The position numbers were made by a program, and so were the translations under genes. Shown in pieces: positions 1 to 7,418 of a stretch of DNA of 8,394 nt. The DNA is from an uncultured Flavobacteriales bacterium. GTDB taxonomy: Bacteria; Bacteroidota; Bacteroidia; Flavobacteriales; BACL11. Below the pieces are notes generated by a model. The model ran no database searches and was not told the DNA's origin. It saw nothing but the letters and a program-made list of their open reading frames with translations. The stretch lies in NCBI GenBank assembly GCA_950069165.1, contig CATMIT010000063.1, positions 1-8,394 of the forward strand. Reading direction: 5' to 3'. Each line of letters begins with the position of its first letter. The stretch's first letter is position 1.

Positions 1-907
1 CTATATCAGCAAAGGACAATTCATTTGCACTTTTTAGAACTGGAACTACTAAACCTCTATCCGTACCAACTGCAATACCAATATTATAATAGTTTTTATA
101 TATAATTTCATTTCCGTCTATTTCTGCATTTATTACTGGAAAAATTTTTAGCGCAACTACACAAGCTTTAACAAAGAAAGACATAAAACCTAAACTCACA
201 TCGTGTTTTGCCTTAAAGTCTTCTTTGTATTTTTTTCTTAATTCGAAAATAGCCGACATATCTGCTTCATTGAACGTGGTAAGCATTGCTGTTTCATTCT
301 TAGCACTTACTAGACGCTCTGCAACTTTACGACGAAGCATCGACATTTTCTTACGAGATTCGCTACGACTACCGTTACCAGGAGTTCCCATCGATGGTTT
401 TGCTTTTACTGCATCATCTTGGGTTATTCTTCCGTTTTTACCGGTTCCTTTTACATCTTTTGCGTCGATGCCTTTTTCAGCTAAAGTTTTCTTAGCTGCC
501 GGAGAAGGAGTTCCTGTAGCGTAATTTTTATCGTCTTGTTTTTGCTCTTCTGTAGAAGGTTTTGAAGGTTCTTCAGTTTTAGCCTCTGCTTTTTTACTGT
601 TATCCTCTTCAGCTTTTTCTTGTCGTTCTGCTTCTTCTTTTTCAGCAGACTCGCCACCACCAGGTTTTTCTGCTTCGGTATCGATTAAACAAACCACCTC
701 ACCTACTTGCACAGCGTCACCTTCTTCTGCTTTTAAGGTAATAATTCCGCTTGCTTCAGCAGGTAATTCTAGTGTTGCTTTATCACTATCAACCTCTGCA
801 ATAGCTTGATCTTTTTCTACCCAGTCACCATCGGCAACTAGCCATTCTGCAATTTCTACTTCTAATATTGACTCTCCCGGACTTGGGACCCTCATTTCTA
901 ATAACAT
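1..907 (-). CDS. odhB: 2-oxoglutarate dehydrogenase E2 (dihydrolipoamide succinyltransferase), 3' end beyond window
   Basis: E2 core of the 2-oxoglutarate dehydrogenase complex of the TCA cycle; it transfers succinyl groups from its lipoyl arm to CoA in the cytoplasm. About 302 codons are visible, read from 907 down to position 1 with no stop, so the C-terminal part of the catalytic domain, including the expected HHxxxDG motif, is outside the window. Domains in order: lipoyl domain, residues about 2-77, with the lipoyl lysine K43 in DSDKATLE; a Glu/Lys/Ala-rich flexible linker, about 78-127; the peripheral subunit-binding domain, about 129-165 (ATGTPSPAAKK, GTGKNGRIT); and the start of the acyltransferase domain from about 185 (MSMLRRKVAERL, then ETAMLTTFNEADMS). 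The start MLLEMRVPSPGES at 907 fits the family better than the inner ATG at 895. SucB/OdhB is favoured over pyruvate dehydrogenase E2 by the single lipoyl domain and the TTFNE(A/V)DM segment. No clear Shine-Dalgarno precedes it. Confidence 0.95.
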   Translation of the reverse strand, partial: MLLEMRVPSPGESILEVEIAEWLVADGDWVEKDQAIAEVDSDKATLELPAEASGIITLKAEEGDAVQVGEVVCLIDTEAEKPGGGESAEKEEAERQEKAEEDNSKKAEAKTEEPSKPSTEEQKQDDKNYATGTPSPAAKKTLAEKGIDAKDVKGTGKNGRITQDDAVKAKPSMGTPGNGSRSESRKKMSMLRRKVAERLVSAKNETAMLTTFNEADMSAIFELRKKYKEDFKAKHDVSLGFMSFFVKACVVALKIFPVINAEIDGNEIIYKNYYNIGIAVGTDRGLVVPVLKSANELSFADI

Positions 908-932
908 GTCTTATTTTTTAAAAACTTTATTA
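908..932. promoter_or_regulatory. Very short divergent intergenic region between odhB and the PNGase-like gene
   Basis: Only 25 bp, A/T-rich, separate the two divergent start codons. Any promoters must therefore extend into the opposite coding sequence. For odhB a TATATTTT box lies on the minus strand at 944-937, one base from the Bacteroidetes -7 consensus TAnnTTTG. For the plus-strand gene TAATATTG at 863-870 also differs by one base. Neither has a convincing TTG -33 element at the usual spacing, so both boxes are weak suggestions. Confidence 0.3.
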
Positions 933-3900
933 ATGAAAAATATACTTTTTACCTTAATTGGATTTTTTGTATTTGCTAATATTTTTGCACAAAATCCTGG
1001 AGACACTATTGTTGTACAAGCTTTTATTCATGACGCATGGACTGATGGGAATGGTAATTCAACAGGTAGTGGTGCTAGGGATACTATAGCCTATTTTCCA
1101 ACCGATACAAATTTAACTTTTGAAAAAATAATTATGTCTTATAATATGAGATGCAAAGACAATAATAATAATAATCCAGGAGGGAATTCAAGAATTGGTT
1201 GCGGAGCATGGGACTATAGTTGCCAAACATATATACATGATTCGTCTAGAGTAGACTCTATTTTAAATTTTACACCAGATTATATAATCTCAAATTTTTC
1301 AGGAACAACATATAATTATTCAAATAGTCCAATTTTTAATTACCGCCACTTTATACAGTACAATACTGTTGTTGATTCAATTATAAGTGAAGACACAACA
1401 GTCATTGGCAATGGTAATACGCCATTAGATTTTGTTTTAGAATCAAATCAGGTTTCAGGAAAATCACAATTCTTGTACAAAGCAGATGAATTATTAATAC
1501 TTGACAGTATTGGGAATTATATATATGGATTAGTAAACGATACTATAAATGCTATTTCAATTAATGTAATTAACAATCCCCAGCAGATAAACTTTTTAAA
1601 AATTAAATTGAAATTAACTGCTGATAGCATACTTAATCCTGCTAATCCTCACCTGTCTGGGTTTACTGAGGTGTATTATGCTAATACTATGTTAAATTTA
1701 GGGGTAAATAGATTACAATTTCATATTCCATTTGTATGGGATTCTGTTTCTAACATTATTGTAGAGTTCTCATTTACAGATTCTTCCAATTCTTCTTCTG
1801 CTTTAATACTAGCTGAAAATACAGCAGATAGTATAGGGGTTTATTCAACGGATGCAACTTGTATAGAAGTAAGTGGGCAGGAACACATAGATATAGCTGA
1901 TTCGGCTTTTAGTACAATTAGTGATATGATTACGATATCTTTTTGGGCCAATGGAGACGAAAATGTTTTACCAGTCAATACTACATTTTTTGAAGCATTA
2001 GATACTAGTGGAAATAGAACGGTAAATGTACACTTTCCTTGGAGTAATGGAAGAATATATTGGGATTGCGGAAATGATGGCACATCCTCATACGACAGGA
2101 TAGACAAAGCAGCTAATTTAAATGAATACACAGGAGGTTGGAGTCATTGGGCGTTTACAAAAAATGCAATTACAGGAAGCATGAAGATTTACAGAAATGG
2201 GCAATTGTGGCATAGCGGAACAGGGAAAACAAAATCAATGAATATACAATCTTTCAAACTTGCTTCAAGGGCAAATGGAGCAGGTTATTTTTGGCACGGA
2301 AAAATAAAAGAACTCAGAATCTTCAATCAGGAGTTAGGTGATACTACTATTCAAAAATGGATGCATCAAAGGTTAGACTTTACTCATACAAGTTATGCTA
2401 ATTTGGTGGGGTATTATCCATTTAATGAAGGTAGTGGAAATACAGCTAATGATAATTCTATTTATAGTCAAGAAGCAATATTTAACGGTAATGTAAAGTG
2501 GGAAATTAGTCAAGGAGAAAATATTCCTACCTTCTTTTCCTCCACTGCATTTCGCCCAAATATTTTGTTCTACCAAGGAGAATATATAATTTCTATAATG
2601 AATGATACCATCATTGATTCTTTGTTAGCTACACCAAATATTGTGACACTAAGAGATATTTTTCCAAATTATAGTACTATGCAAAATGATAGCATTGGAA
2701 TTGTTTTAATTGACACACTTTGGGAATCACTAAGCTATACTTATACTTATGATACAAGTGGGATCATAACCGATATAGACACTACTCATATTGATGGGAT
2801 GATAAATATTAATGAGTTGAATTATTATAATCGTTATCCTATGGTTTTTCAGATTATGTCTTTTGTTACACCTTATGGAATGGGTGTTGATTTTGGAGAA
2901 TTTGGTGAGAGTTGGTATTTTGACGTCACAGATTTTGCACCTGTCTTGAAAGGACCAAAACAGATGACTATTGGTGGAGGAGGACAATGGCAAGAAGATT
3001 TAGATATTAAGTTTCATTTTATTGTAGGGACACCTCCAAGAGATGTATTAGAGATGCAACAAATATGGAGGCCACAATCCAAGGGCTATTCAACTATTAT
3101 GTCGGATAGAGCTTTTGAACCAAGATCGAATTTAATGCTTGCAAATGCATCATCATATAAAATCAGAAGTGTAATTACAGGGCATGGGCAAGATGGAGAG
3201 TTTATTCCGAGAACACATTATTTGAATGTTGATGGAGTAAATCCACCTATTGAAAGCTGGCAAGTATTGACTGAATGCGCTGACAATCCTGTTTATCCGC
3301 AGGGAGGCACTTGGATTTACGATAGGGCAGGTTGGTGTCCGGGTAAAGCAACTGATTTAAGGCAAGTCGACATTACATCATTAGTTACACCAGGACAAGC
3401 TCATATTTTGGATTATGGGGTCAATTCAGGTGGGAGTTCAAATTATTGGGTAAGTAATCAGTTAGTAAGTTATGGAGTTCCTAATTTTACTTTAGATGCC
3501 GCAATAGTAGAGGTACTGTCTCCTACGGATAAAGTAGTGCATTCCAGAACCAATCCTATTTGCGGAAATCCAAAAGTAGTGATTCAAAATACTGGAAGTG
3601 CTACTTTAACTGCTTTAACTATTGACTATTGGATAAACAATGCCACTACTCCAGAAACCTATTCTTGGAGCGGGAATTTAGATTTTTTAGAAAAAGAGGA
3701 ATTGGAATTACCATCCACCGCTACGCTTTGGCAAAGTTTAGATACCATAAATAATATTTTTTATGTGGAGGTAAAATCCCCAAATGGCAGTATAGACCAA
3801 TATGCACACAACAATCTTTTTAAATCTCCATTTGCACCAACCCCTATTTATCCAAGTTTTTTTGGACTTTGTATTCAAACTAATTCTGGAACCTCAATGC

Positions 3901-4460
3901 CATTTATTTCTGAAACTACTTGGGATATTTATGATAGTCAAGGAAATACGATCTATACAAGTGGACCGCTTAGTTGGGGCACACAATATAGAGACACTAT
4001 TCTGCTGAGCCCTGGTTGTTATCGATTTGAAGTAATGGACACAGATGATGATGGGTTAGATTTTTGGGCAAATAATGATGGCTCAGGAGTTGTGCGCTTT
4101 ATTACCACTCCAATAAGTTGTAATGCGCCAGAGGTAAATTATTTCGAGCCCGATTTTGGAAAATATATTATTCATGAATTCAGAGTAGAAAATATAACTT
4201 CAACAGAAGATCAAGAAAAATATCCCTGGAAAATATTTCCAAATCCAACAAAAGAAAGTATTTTTATTGTAGGATTTATTAATGAAAAGACAAGCATTCT
4301 GCTATTTAATAATTTAGGAAAAATAGTGATGAAAACGGAAGTCAATTTTCAAGGGGTGATTTCAAATCAGATTGATATAAGTCATTTACCAATGGGTGTT
4401 TATTTTATCCATATCAAGAATTCCACTGAAAAAATCATTAAAAAAGTAGTGAAATTATAA
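933..4460 (+). CDS. Secreted PNGase F-like protein with inserted LamG domain and T9SS sorting domain
   Basis: Probable secreted peptide-N-glycosidase F-type enzyme or a relative, exported by Sec then T9SS. Numbering is from the ATG at 933 (1175 aa), chosen because it begins directly with a signal peptide (residues 1-19, cut near NIFA|Q); an upstream in-frame ATG at 906 would add nine residues ahead of it. Residues about 60-100 match the first part of N_glycanase_N, with C74, C90 and the W93-D94 pair in GCGAWDYSC, matching PNGase F W59-D60. Then come a beta-sandwich-like region (about 100-300, ending in WDSVSNIIVEFSF) and a LamG/concanavalin-like domain (about 307-526). The PNGase fold resumes at about 630: TPYG 646-649, DVTDF 664-668, W686, GTPPRDV, then E756 in GEFIPRTH (PNGase F E206) and DRAGWCPG 797-804 with C782/C802. 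A CARDB-like region follows (about 850-930), and a T9SS type A domain closes the protein at 1097-1175 (FPNP...LPMGVYFIHI...KIIKKVVKL). Its stop overlaps ispG by one base. The PNGase family assignment is firm; enzymatic activity is inferred. Confidence 0.87.
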   Translation: MKNILFTLIGFFVFANIFAQNPGDTIVVQAFIHDAWTDGNGNSTGSGARDTIAYFPTDTNLTFEKIIMSYNMRCKDNNNNNPGGNSRIGCGAWDYSCQTYIHDSSRVDSILNFTPDYIISNFSGTTYNYSNSPIFNYRHFIQYNTVVDSIISEDTTVIGNGNTPLDFVLESNQVSGKSQFLYKADELLILDSIGNYIYGLVNDTINAISINVINNPQQINFLKIKLKLTADSILNPANPHLSGFTEVYYANTMLNLGVNRLQFHIPFVWDSVSNIIVEFSFTDSSNSSSALILAENTADSIGVYSTDATCIEVSGQEHIDIADSAFSTISDMITISFWANGDENVLPVNTTFFEALDTSGNRTVNVHFPWSNGRIYWDCGNDGTSSYDRIDKAANLNEYTGGWSHWAFTKNAITGSMKIYRNGQLWHSGTGKTKSMNIQSFKLASRANGAGYFWHGKIKELRIFNQELGDTTIQKWMHQRLDFTHTSYANLVGYYPFNEGSGNTANDNSIYSQEAIFNGNVKWEISQGENIPTFFSSTAFRPNILFYQGEYIISIMNDTIIDSLLATPNIVTLRDIFPNYSTMQNDSIGIVLIDTLWESLSYTYTYDTSGIITDIDTTHIDGMININELNYYNRYPMVFQIMSFVTPYGMGVDFGEFGESWYFDVTDFAPVLKGPKQMTIGGGGQWQEDLDIKFHFIVGTPPRDVLEMQQIWRPQSKGYSTIMSDRAFEPRSNLMLANASSYKIRSVITGHGQDGEFIPRTHYLNVDGVNPPIESWQVLTECADNPVYPQGGTWIYDRAGWCPGKATDLRQVDITSLVTPGQAHILDYGVNSGGSSNYWVSNQLVSYGVPNFTLDAAIVEVLSPTDKVVHSRTNPICGNPKVVIQNTGSATLTALTIDYWINNATTPETYSWSGNLDFLEKEELELPSTATLWQSLDTINNIFYVEVKSPNGSIDQYAHNNLFKSPFAPTPIYPSFFGLCIQTNSGTSMPFISETTWDIYDSQGNTIYTSGPLSWGTQYRDTILLSPGCYRFEVMDTDDDGLDFWANNDGSGVVRFITTPISCNAPEVNYFEPDFGKYIIHEFRVENITSTEDQEKYPWKIFPNPTKESIFIVGFINEKTSILLFNNLGKIVMKTEVNFQGVISNQIDISHLPMGVYFIHIKNSTEKIIKKVVKL

Positions 4461-6376
4461 TGCAGTATTGTAATAGTTTAACAAAATTTTCTCGTTTTAA
4501 AACAAGAGAAGTAATGGTTGGGGATATCGGTTTTGGGGGAGAGAATCCCATCCGAGTGCAGTCTATGACCATCACTGATACCATGGATACCATGGCCACT
4601 GTGGAGGAATCCATTAGGATGATTGAAAGTGGTTGTGAACTAGTAAGAATTACTGCCCCAAGTAAAAAGGAAGCTGAAAATTTACAAAATATAAAAGACG
4701 AATTACGAAAAAGAGGATATACTACTCCCATTGTTGCCGATATTCATTATACCCCAAATGCGGCTGAAATTGCGGCAAGAATTGTGGAAAAAGTCAGGGT
4801 AAATCCTGGGAATTATGCTGATAAAAAAAGGTTTGAAACATTAGAATATACGGATGAGAGTTATAATGCAGAACTAGATAGAATTAGAGAAAAATTTACG
4901 CCTTTGGTCCATATTTGTAAAGAGCATGGAACGGCAATGCGGATCGGTACTAATCATGGTTCCCTTTCCGATAGGATTTTATCTCGTTATGGTGATACGC
5001 CAAAAGGAATGGTGGAATCGGCAATGGAATTTTTACGTATTTGTAGGGATGAGGATTATCATGAAATTATTCTTTCTATGAAAGCATCTAATACCAGAGT
5101 AATGGTGCAGGCCTATCGCCTTTTGGTAAATGAAATGATAAAAGAAGGCATGAATTATCCGCTTCATTTGGGCGTTACAGAAGCAGGAGAAGGAGAAGAT
5201 GGGCGGATAAAATCGGCAGTAGGAATTGGAACGCTTTTAGCAGATGGATTAGGGGATACCATTCGAGTTTCTTTAACGGAAGCCTCTGAATTTGAAATGC
5301 CAGTTGCTAAAAATTTACTTACTCATTTTGAAGGGATTGAAGCCCATGATAAAATTGAAGAAATAACAAAAAATCCTTTGCATGCATTTGATTATGTGCG
5401 GAGAGAAACAGATGAGGTGTTGAATATTGGAGGAGGAAATGTACCTGTGGTAATGTCAGATTTTTGCCTAAAAGAAAAAATTACGCCCGCCTCCTTTTTT
5501 ACATTGGGCTACAACTATTCCGTTCCTTTGGATAAGTGGCATATTTCTGATATGGCAGCCGATTTCGTCTTTGTAGGAAATCAGGATGTGGACTTTGAAG
5601 TTCCGGGAACTTTAGGGACTATTTTCAATTATAAAAAATGGCTAACTCACAAGAAAGGATTTCCTTTTTTAACAGTTAGTGAGTATTTAGAAAATACGGA
5701 ATTTTCCGAAAAGCTAAATGTAGTTTATATCTGTTTGTCTGATTTATCAGAAGAACTTTTTAGCAAACTAAAAAAAGATAAAACAGTCGTTTTACTGATA
5801 GACACTTATAATAAAAACGGAATGGCAGAGCAAAGAAAACTTTTTACTGTACTGATGAATAACAAGATAAAAACTCCAGTTATTATTGGTAGGGCTTATG
5901 GTAATTTATCGGAGGAACAATTACAACTTTCTGCTTCTTCCGATTTTGGTGCACTTTTATTAGATGGTTTGGGAGACGGCATTTTTATAGCAGCAGAAAA
6001 TTGTGGAAGTGATAAGAGTATCAATTCTTTGGCATTTGGGATTTTACAAGCCAGCAGAACAAGAATTTCAAAAACGGAATATATTTCTTGTCCATCTTGT
6101 GGAAGAACCCTTTTCGACTTACAAGAAACCACAGCAAAAATCAGAAAAGAAACAGACCATTTGAAAGGAGTGAAAATTGGAATTATGGGTTGTATTGTAA
6201 ACGGACCAGGAGAAATGGCAGATGCAGATTACGGCTATGTAGGAACAGGTCCTGGCAAAATCACGCTTTATAAAGAACAAACTGTGATAGAGAAAAATAT
6301 TCCAGAAGGGGAGGCCGTTAATTCTTTAATAAGGTTAATAAAAAAACACGGAGATTGGGTAGAAAAATCAAATTAA
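4460..6376 (+). CDS. ispG: (E)-4-hydroxy-3-methylbut-2-enyl-diphosphate synthase IspG (GcpE), long form
   Basis: Penultimate enzyme of the MEP isoprenoid pathway; it reductively converts 2-C-methyl-D-erythritol 2,4-cyclodiphosphate to HMBPP in the cytoplasm using a [4Fe-4S] cluster. At 638 aa it is the long, three-domain form found in Bacteroidetes, Chlamydiae and plants, not the roughly 370-aa E. coli type. The N-terminal TIM barrel (about 12-290) shows NPIRVQSMT, ADIHY, VEKVRVNPGNY, HLGVTEAGEGEDGRIKSA and DGLGDTIRVSLTEA. An inserted domain spans about 300-530 (ending GALLLDGLGDGIFI). The C-terminal iron-sulfur domain carries C544 and C547 in CPSCGRT, C578 in MGCIVNGPGE and E585, the three Cys plus one Glu cluster ligands, at spacings close to those of E. 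coli IspG. The start codon shares its A with the TAA of the PNGase-like gene, and the MQYCNSLTKFSRFKTREV start is typical of the family. No obvious Shine-Dalgarno is present. No reading-frame disruption is seen. Confidence 0.97.
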   Translation: MQYCNSLTKFSRFKTREVMVGDIGFGGENPIRVQSMTITDTMDTMATVEESIRMIESGCELVRITAPSKKEAENLQNIKDELRKRGYTTPIVADIHYTPNAAEIAARIVEKVRVNPGNYADKKRFETLEYTDESYNAELDRIREKFTPLVHICKEHGTAMRIGTNHGSLSDRILSRYGDTPKGMVESAMEFLRICRDEDYHEIILSMKASNTRVMVQAYRLLVNEMIKEGMNYPLHLGVTEAGEGEDGRIKSAVGIGTLLADGLGDTIRVSLTEASEFEMPVAKNLLTHFEGIEAHDKIEEITKNPLHAFDYVRRETDEVLNIGGGNVPVVMSDFCLKEKITPASFFTLGYNYSVPLDKWHISDMAADFVFVGNQDVDFEVPGTLGTIFNYKKWLTHKKGFPFLTVSEYLENTEFSEKLNVVYICLSDLSEELFSKLKKDKTVVLLIDTYNKNGMAEQRKLFTVLMNNKIKTPVIIGRAYGNLSEEQLQLSASSDFGALLLDGLGDGIFIAAENCGSDKSINSLAFGILQASRTRISKTEYISCPSCGRTLFDLQETTAKIRKETDHLKGVKIGIMGCIVNGPGEMADADYGYVGTGPGKITLYKEQTVIEKNIPEGEAVNSLIRLIKKHGDWVEKSN

Positions 6377-6377
6377 T

Positions 6378-7277
6378 ATGAAAAAAGCAATCGTGCTTTC
6401 CACCTGGAAACATGGCGTAAATGCTAACAAAAAAGCTTGGGAGATTTTAAAAGTAAACGGCAGTTCATTAGATGCTGTAGAGCAGGGGGTAATGGTTGCG
6501 GAATCTGATCCTGAGGTTACCTCAGTAGGTTATGGTGGTATGCCAGACAGGGAAGGAAATGTAACCACTGATGCTTGCATAATGGACCATGAAGGCAATT
6601 GTGGTGGGGTGGCTTTTTTGAAGAACATCAAAAATGCAGTGGCTGTTGCCAGAAAAGTTATGGAAGAAACTCCACATCATTTATTGGTTGGAGATGGGGC
6701 CTTACAATTTGCGTTAAAACAAGGCTTTACAGAGCAAAATATGCTCACCGAAAATGCCAAGAAAAGATGGGAAAGTTGGATGGACAATCATCCGCAAGAT
6801 GCTATGTTTATCGACCAACATAACCATGATACCATAGGGATGATTGCTCTAGATAATCACGGCAATCTATCAGGGAGTTGCACGACCTCTGGTTTGGCCT
6901 GGAAATATTACGGTCGAGTGGGCGATTCCCCTATTATTGGGGCGGGGCTTTTTGTGGATAATAAATATGGGGCGGCTTGTGCTACTGGAAAAGGAGAATC
7001 GGTAATGAAAATGTCTGGCTCATTCCTTATTGTGGAATTAATGCGTCAGGGGAAGTCGCCACAAGAGGCATGCGAAATAGCAGTGCACAGAATTATTGAA
7101 GGACAGAGAGATCCACATGAATTTCAAGTAGGGTTTTTAGCCATAAATAAAAAAGGAGAATACGGGGCTTACTCCCTAAGGAAAGGATTTCAATATTCTA
7201 TTAATACAGCCGAAAGAGAGGAATTAGTAGATTGTGATTTTATGTTTGAAACAAAAGTAGAAAAAAAGTCGGGATGA
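6378..7277 (+). CDS. Glycosylasparaginase (N4-(beta-N-acetylglucosaminyl)-L-asparaginase), Ntn hydrolase
   Basis: Hydrolyses the GlcNAc-asparagine bond of free glycoasparagine, the last step in dismantling N-glycoproteins. At 299 aa it closely resembles, as recalled, the Elizabethkingia (Flavobacterium) meningoseptica enzyme. The autoproteolysis site lies between D151 and T152 in HDTIGM, and T152 is the nucleophile. R180 and D183 in GRVGDSP and T203-G204 in ATGKGE take the same numbers as the substrate-binding residues of that enzyme; W10 matches its W11. GNLSGSCTTSG and SVGYGGMPDR are further family signatures. The protein starts MKKAIVLSTW, where the mature secreted homologue begins, so there is no signal peptide and it is probably cytoplasmic, unlike the characterised homologue. 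ATG 6378 is one base after the ispG stop, implying co-transcription. The last codons (VEKKSG, stop) lie inside a 37-bp direct repeat, so the natural C-terminus may have been altered. General plant-type asparaginase/isoaspartyl peptidase is less likely given these motifs. Confidence 0.93.
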   Translation: MKKAIVLSTWKHGVNANKKAWEILKVNGSSLDAVEQGVMVAESDPEVTSVGYGGMPDREGNVTTDACIMDHEGNCGGVAFLKNIKNAVAVARKVMEETPHHLLVGDGALQFALKQGFTEQNMLTENAKKRWESWMDNHPQDAMFIDQHNHDTIGMIALDNHGNLSGSCTTSGLAWKYYGRVGDSPIIGAGLFVDNKYGAACATGKGESVMKMSGSFLIVELMRQGKSPQEACEIAVHRIIEGQRDPHEFQVGFLAINKKGEYGAYSLRKGFQYSINTAEREELVDCDFMFETKVEKKSG

Positions 7278-7294
7278 GAGGACGATAATTTACT
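7258..7294. repeat. 37-bp direct repeat, left copy (tRNA 3'-end-like core)
   Basis: This stretch is identical to 8318-8354 except for one base (T at 7286, C at 8346). Read on the minus strand its core is TCCTCTCATCCCGAC followed by seven T. That order matches the 3' end of a tRNA gene: T-stem 3' strand CCTCT, acceptor 3' strand CATCCCG, discriminator A, then a T-run. From memory it resembles Bacteroidetes tRNA-Pro. No T-loop TTCGAAT or 5' acceptor partner is nearby, so it is a fragment and not a tRNA gene. It overlaps the last codons and stop of the glycosylasparaginase gene. Confidence 0.85.
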
Positions 7295-7363
7295 CGATTA
7301 GCCCACTCAAAAGGTACCCGAATAGGTCCCCCGCATTTCCTATGGCTTTAGAACTTTGGTAAA

Positions 7364-7380
7364 TTTAAATATTATTTAAA
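7364..7380. terminator. AT-only palindrome between converging genes, possible weak terminator
   Basis: TTTAAATA at 7364-7371 is the exact inverted complement of TATTTAAA at 7373-7380. It lies between the stop of the glycosylasparaginase gene (plus strand) and the stop of the 179-residue protein gene (minus strand), where a shared terminator would be expected. It has no G/C in the stem and no proper T-tract on either side, so its function is doubtful. Confidence 0.3.
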
Positions 7381-7418
7381 ATCAAAAAACAATTATTTGA
7401 ATTATTTGTAGTAGTTTT

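Noticed and set aside
225..524. Plus-strand open frame of 99 codons within odhB
   Set aside because: It lies wholly opposite a clearly coding odhB and has no recognisable features of its own; it is a shadow frame.
906..932. Alternative start at 906 for the PNGase-like gene, adding nine residues
   Set aside because: The ATG at 933 begins a standard signal peptide (MKNILFTLIGFF...). The longer form puts nine extra residues before it and overlaps the odhB start codon.
5896..6823. Short open frames on both strands within ispG and the glycosylasparaginase gene
   Set aside because: They overlap highly conserved coding sequence in other frames and show no protein-like composition.
7259..7284. Minus-strand GTCG...CGAC plus T-run as an intrinsic terminator
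   Set aside because: The stem is only four base pairs in the right copy and is broken in the left copy, so the T-run is better explained as part of the tRNA-3'-end-like repeat.
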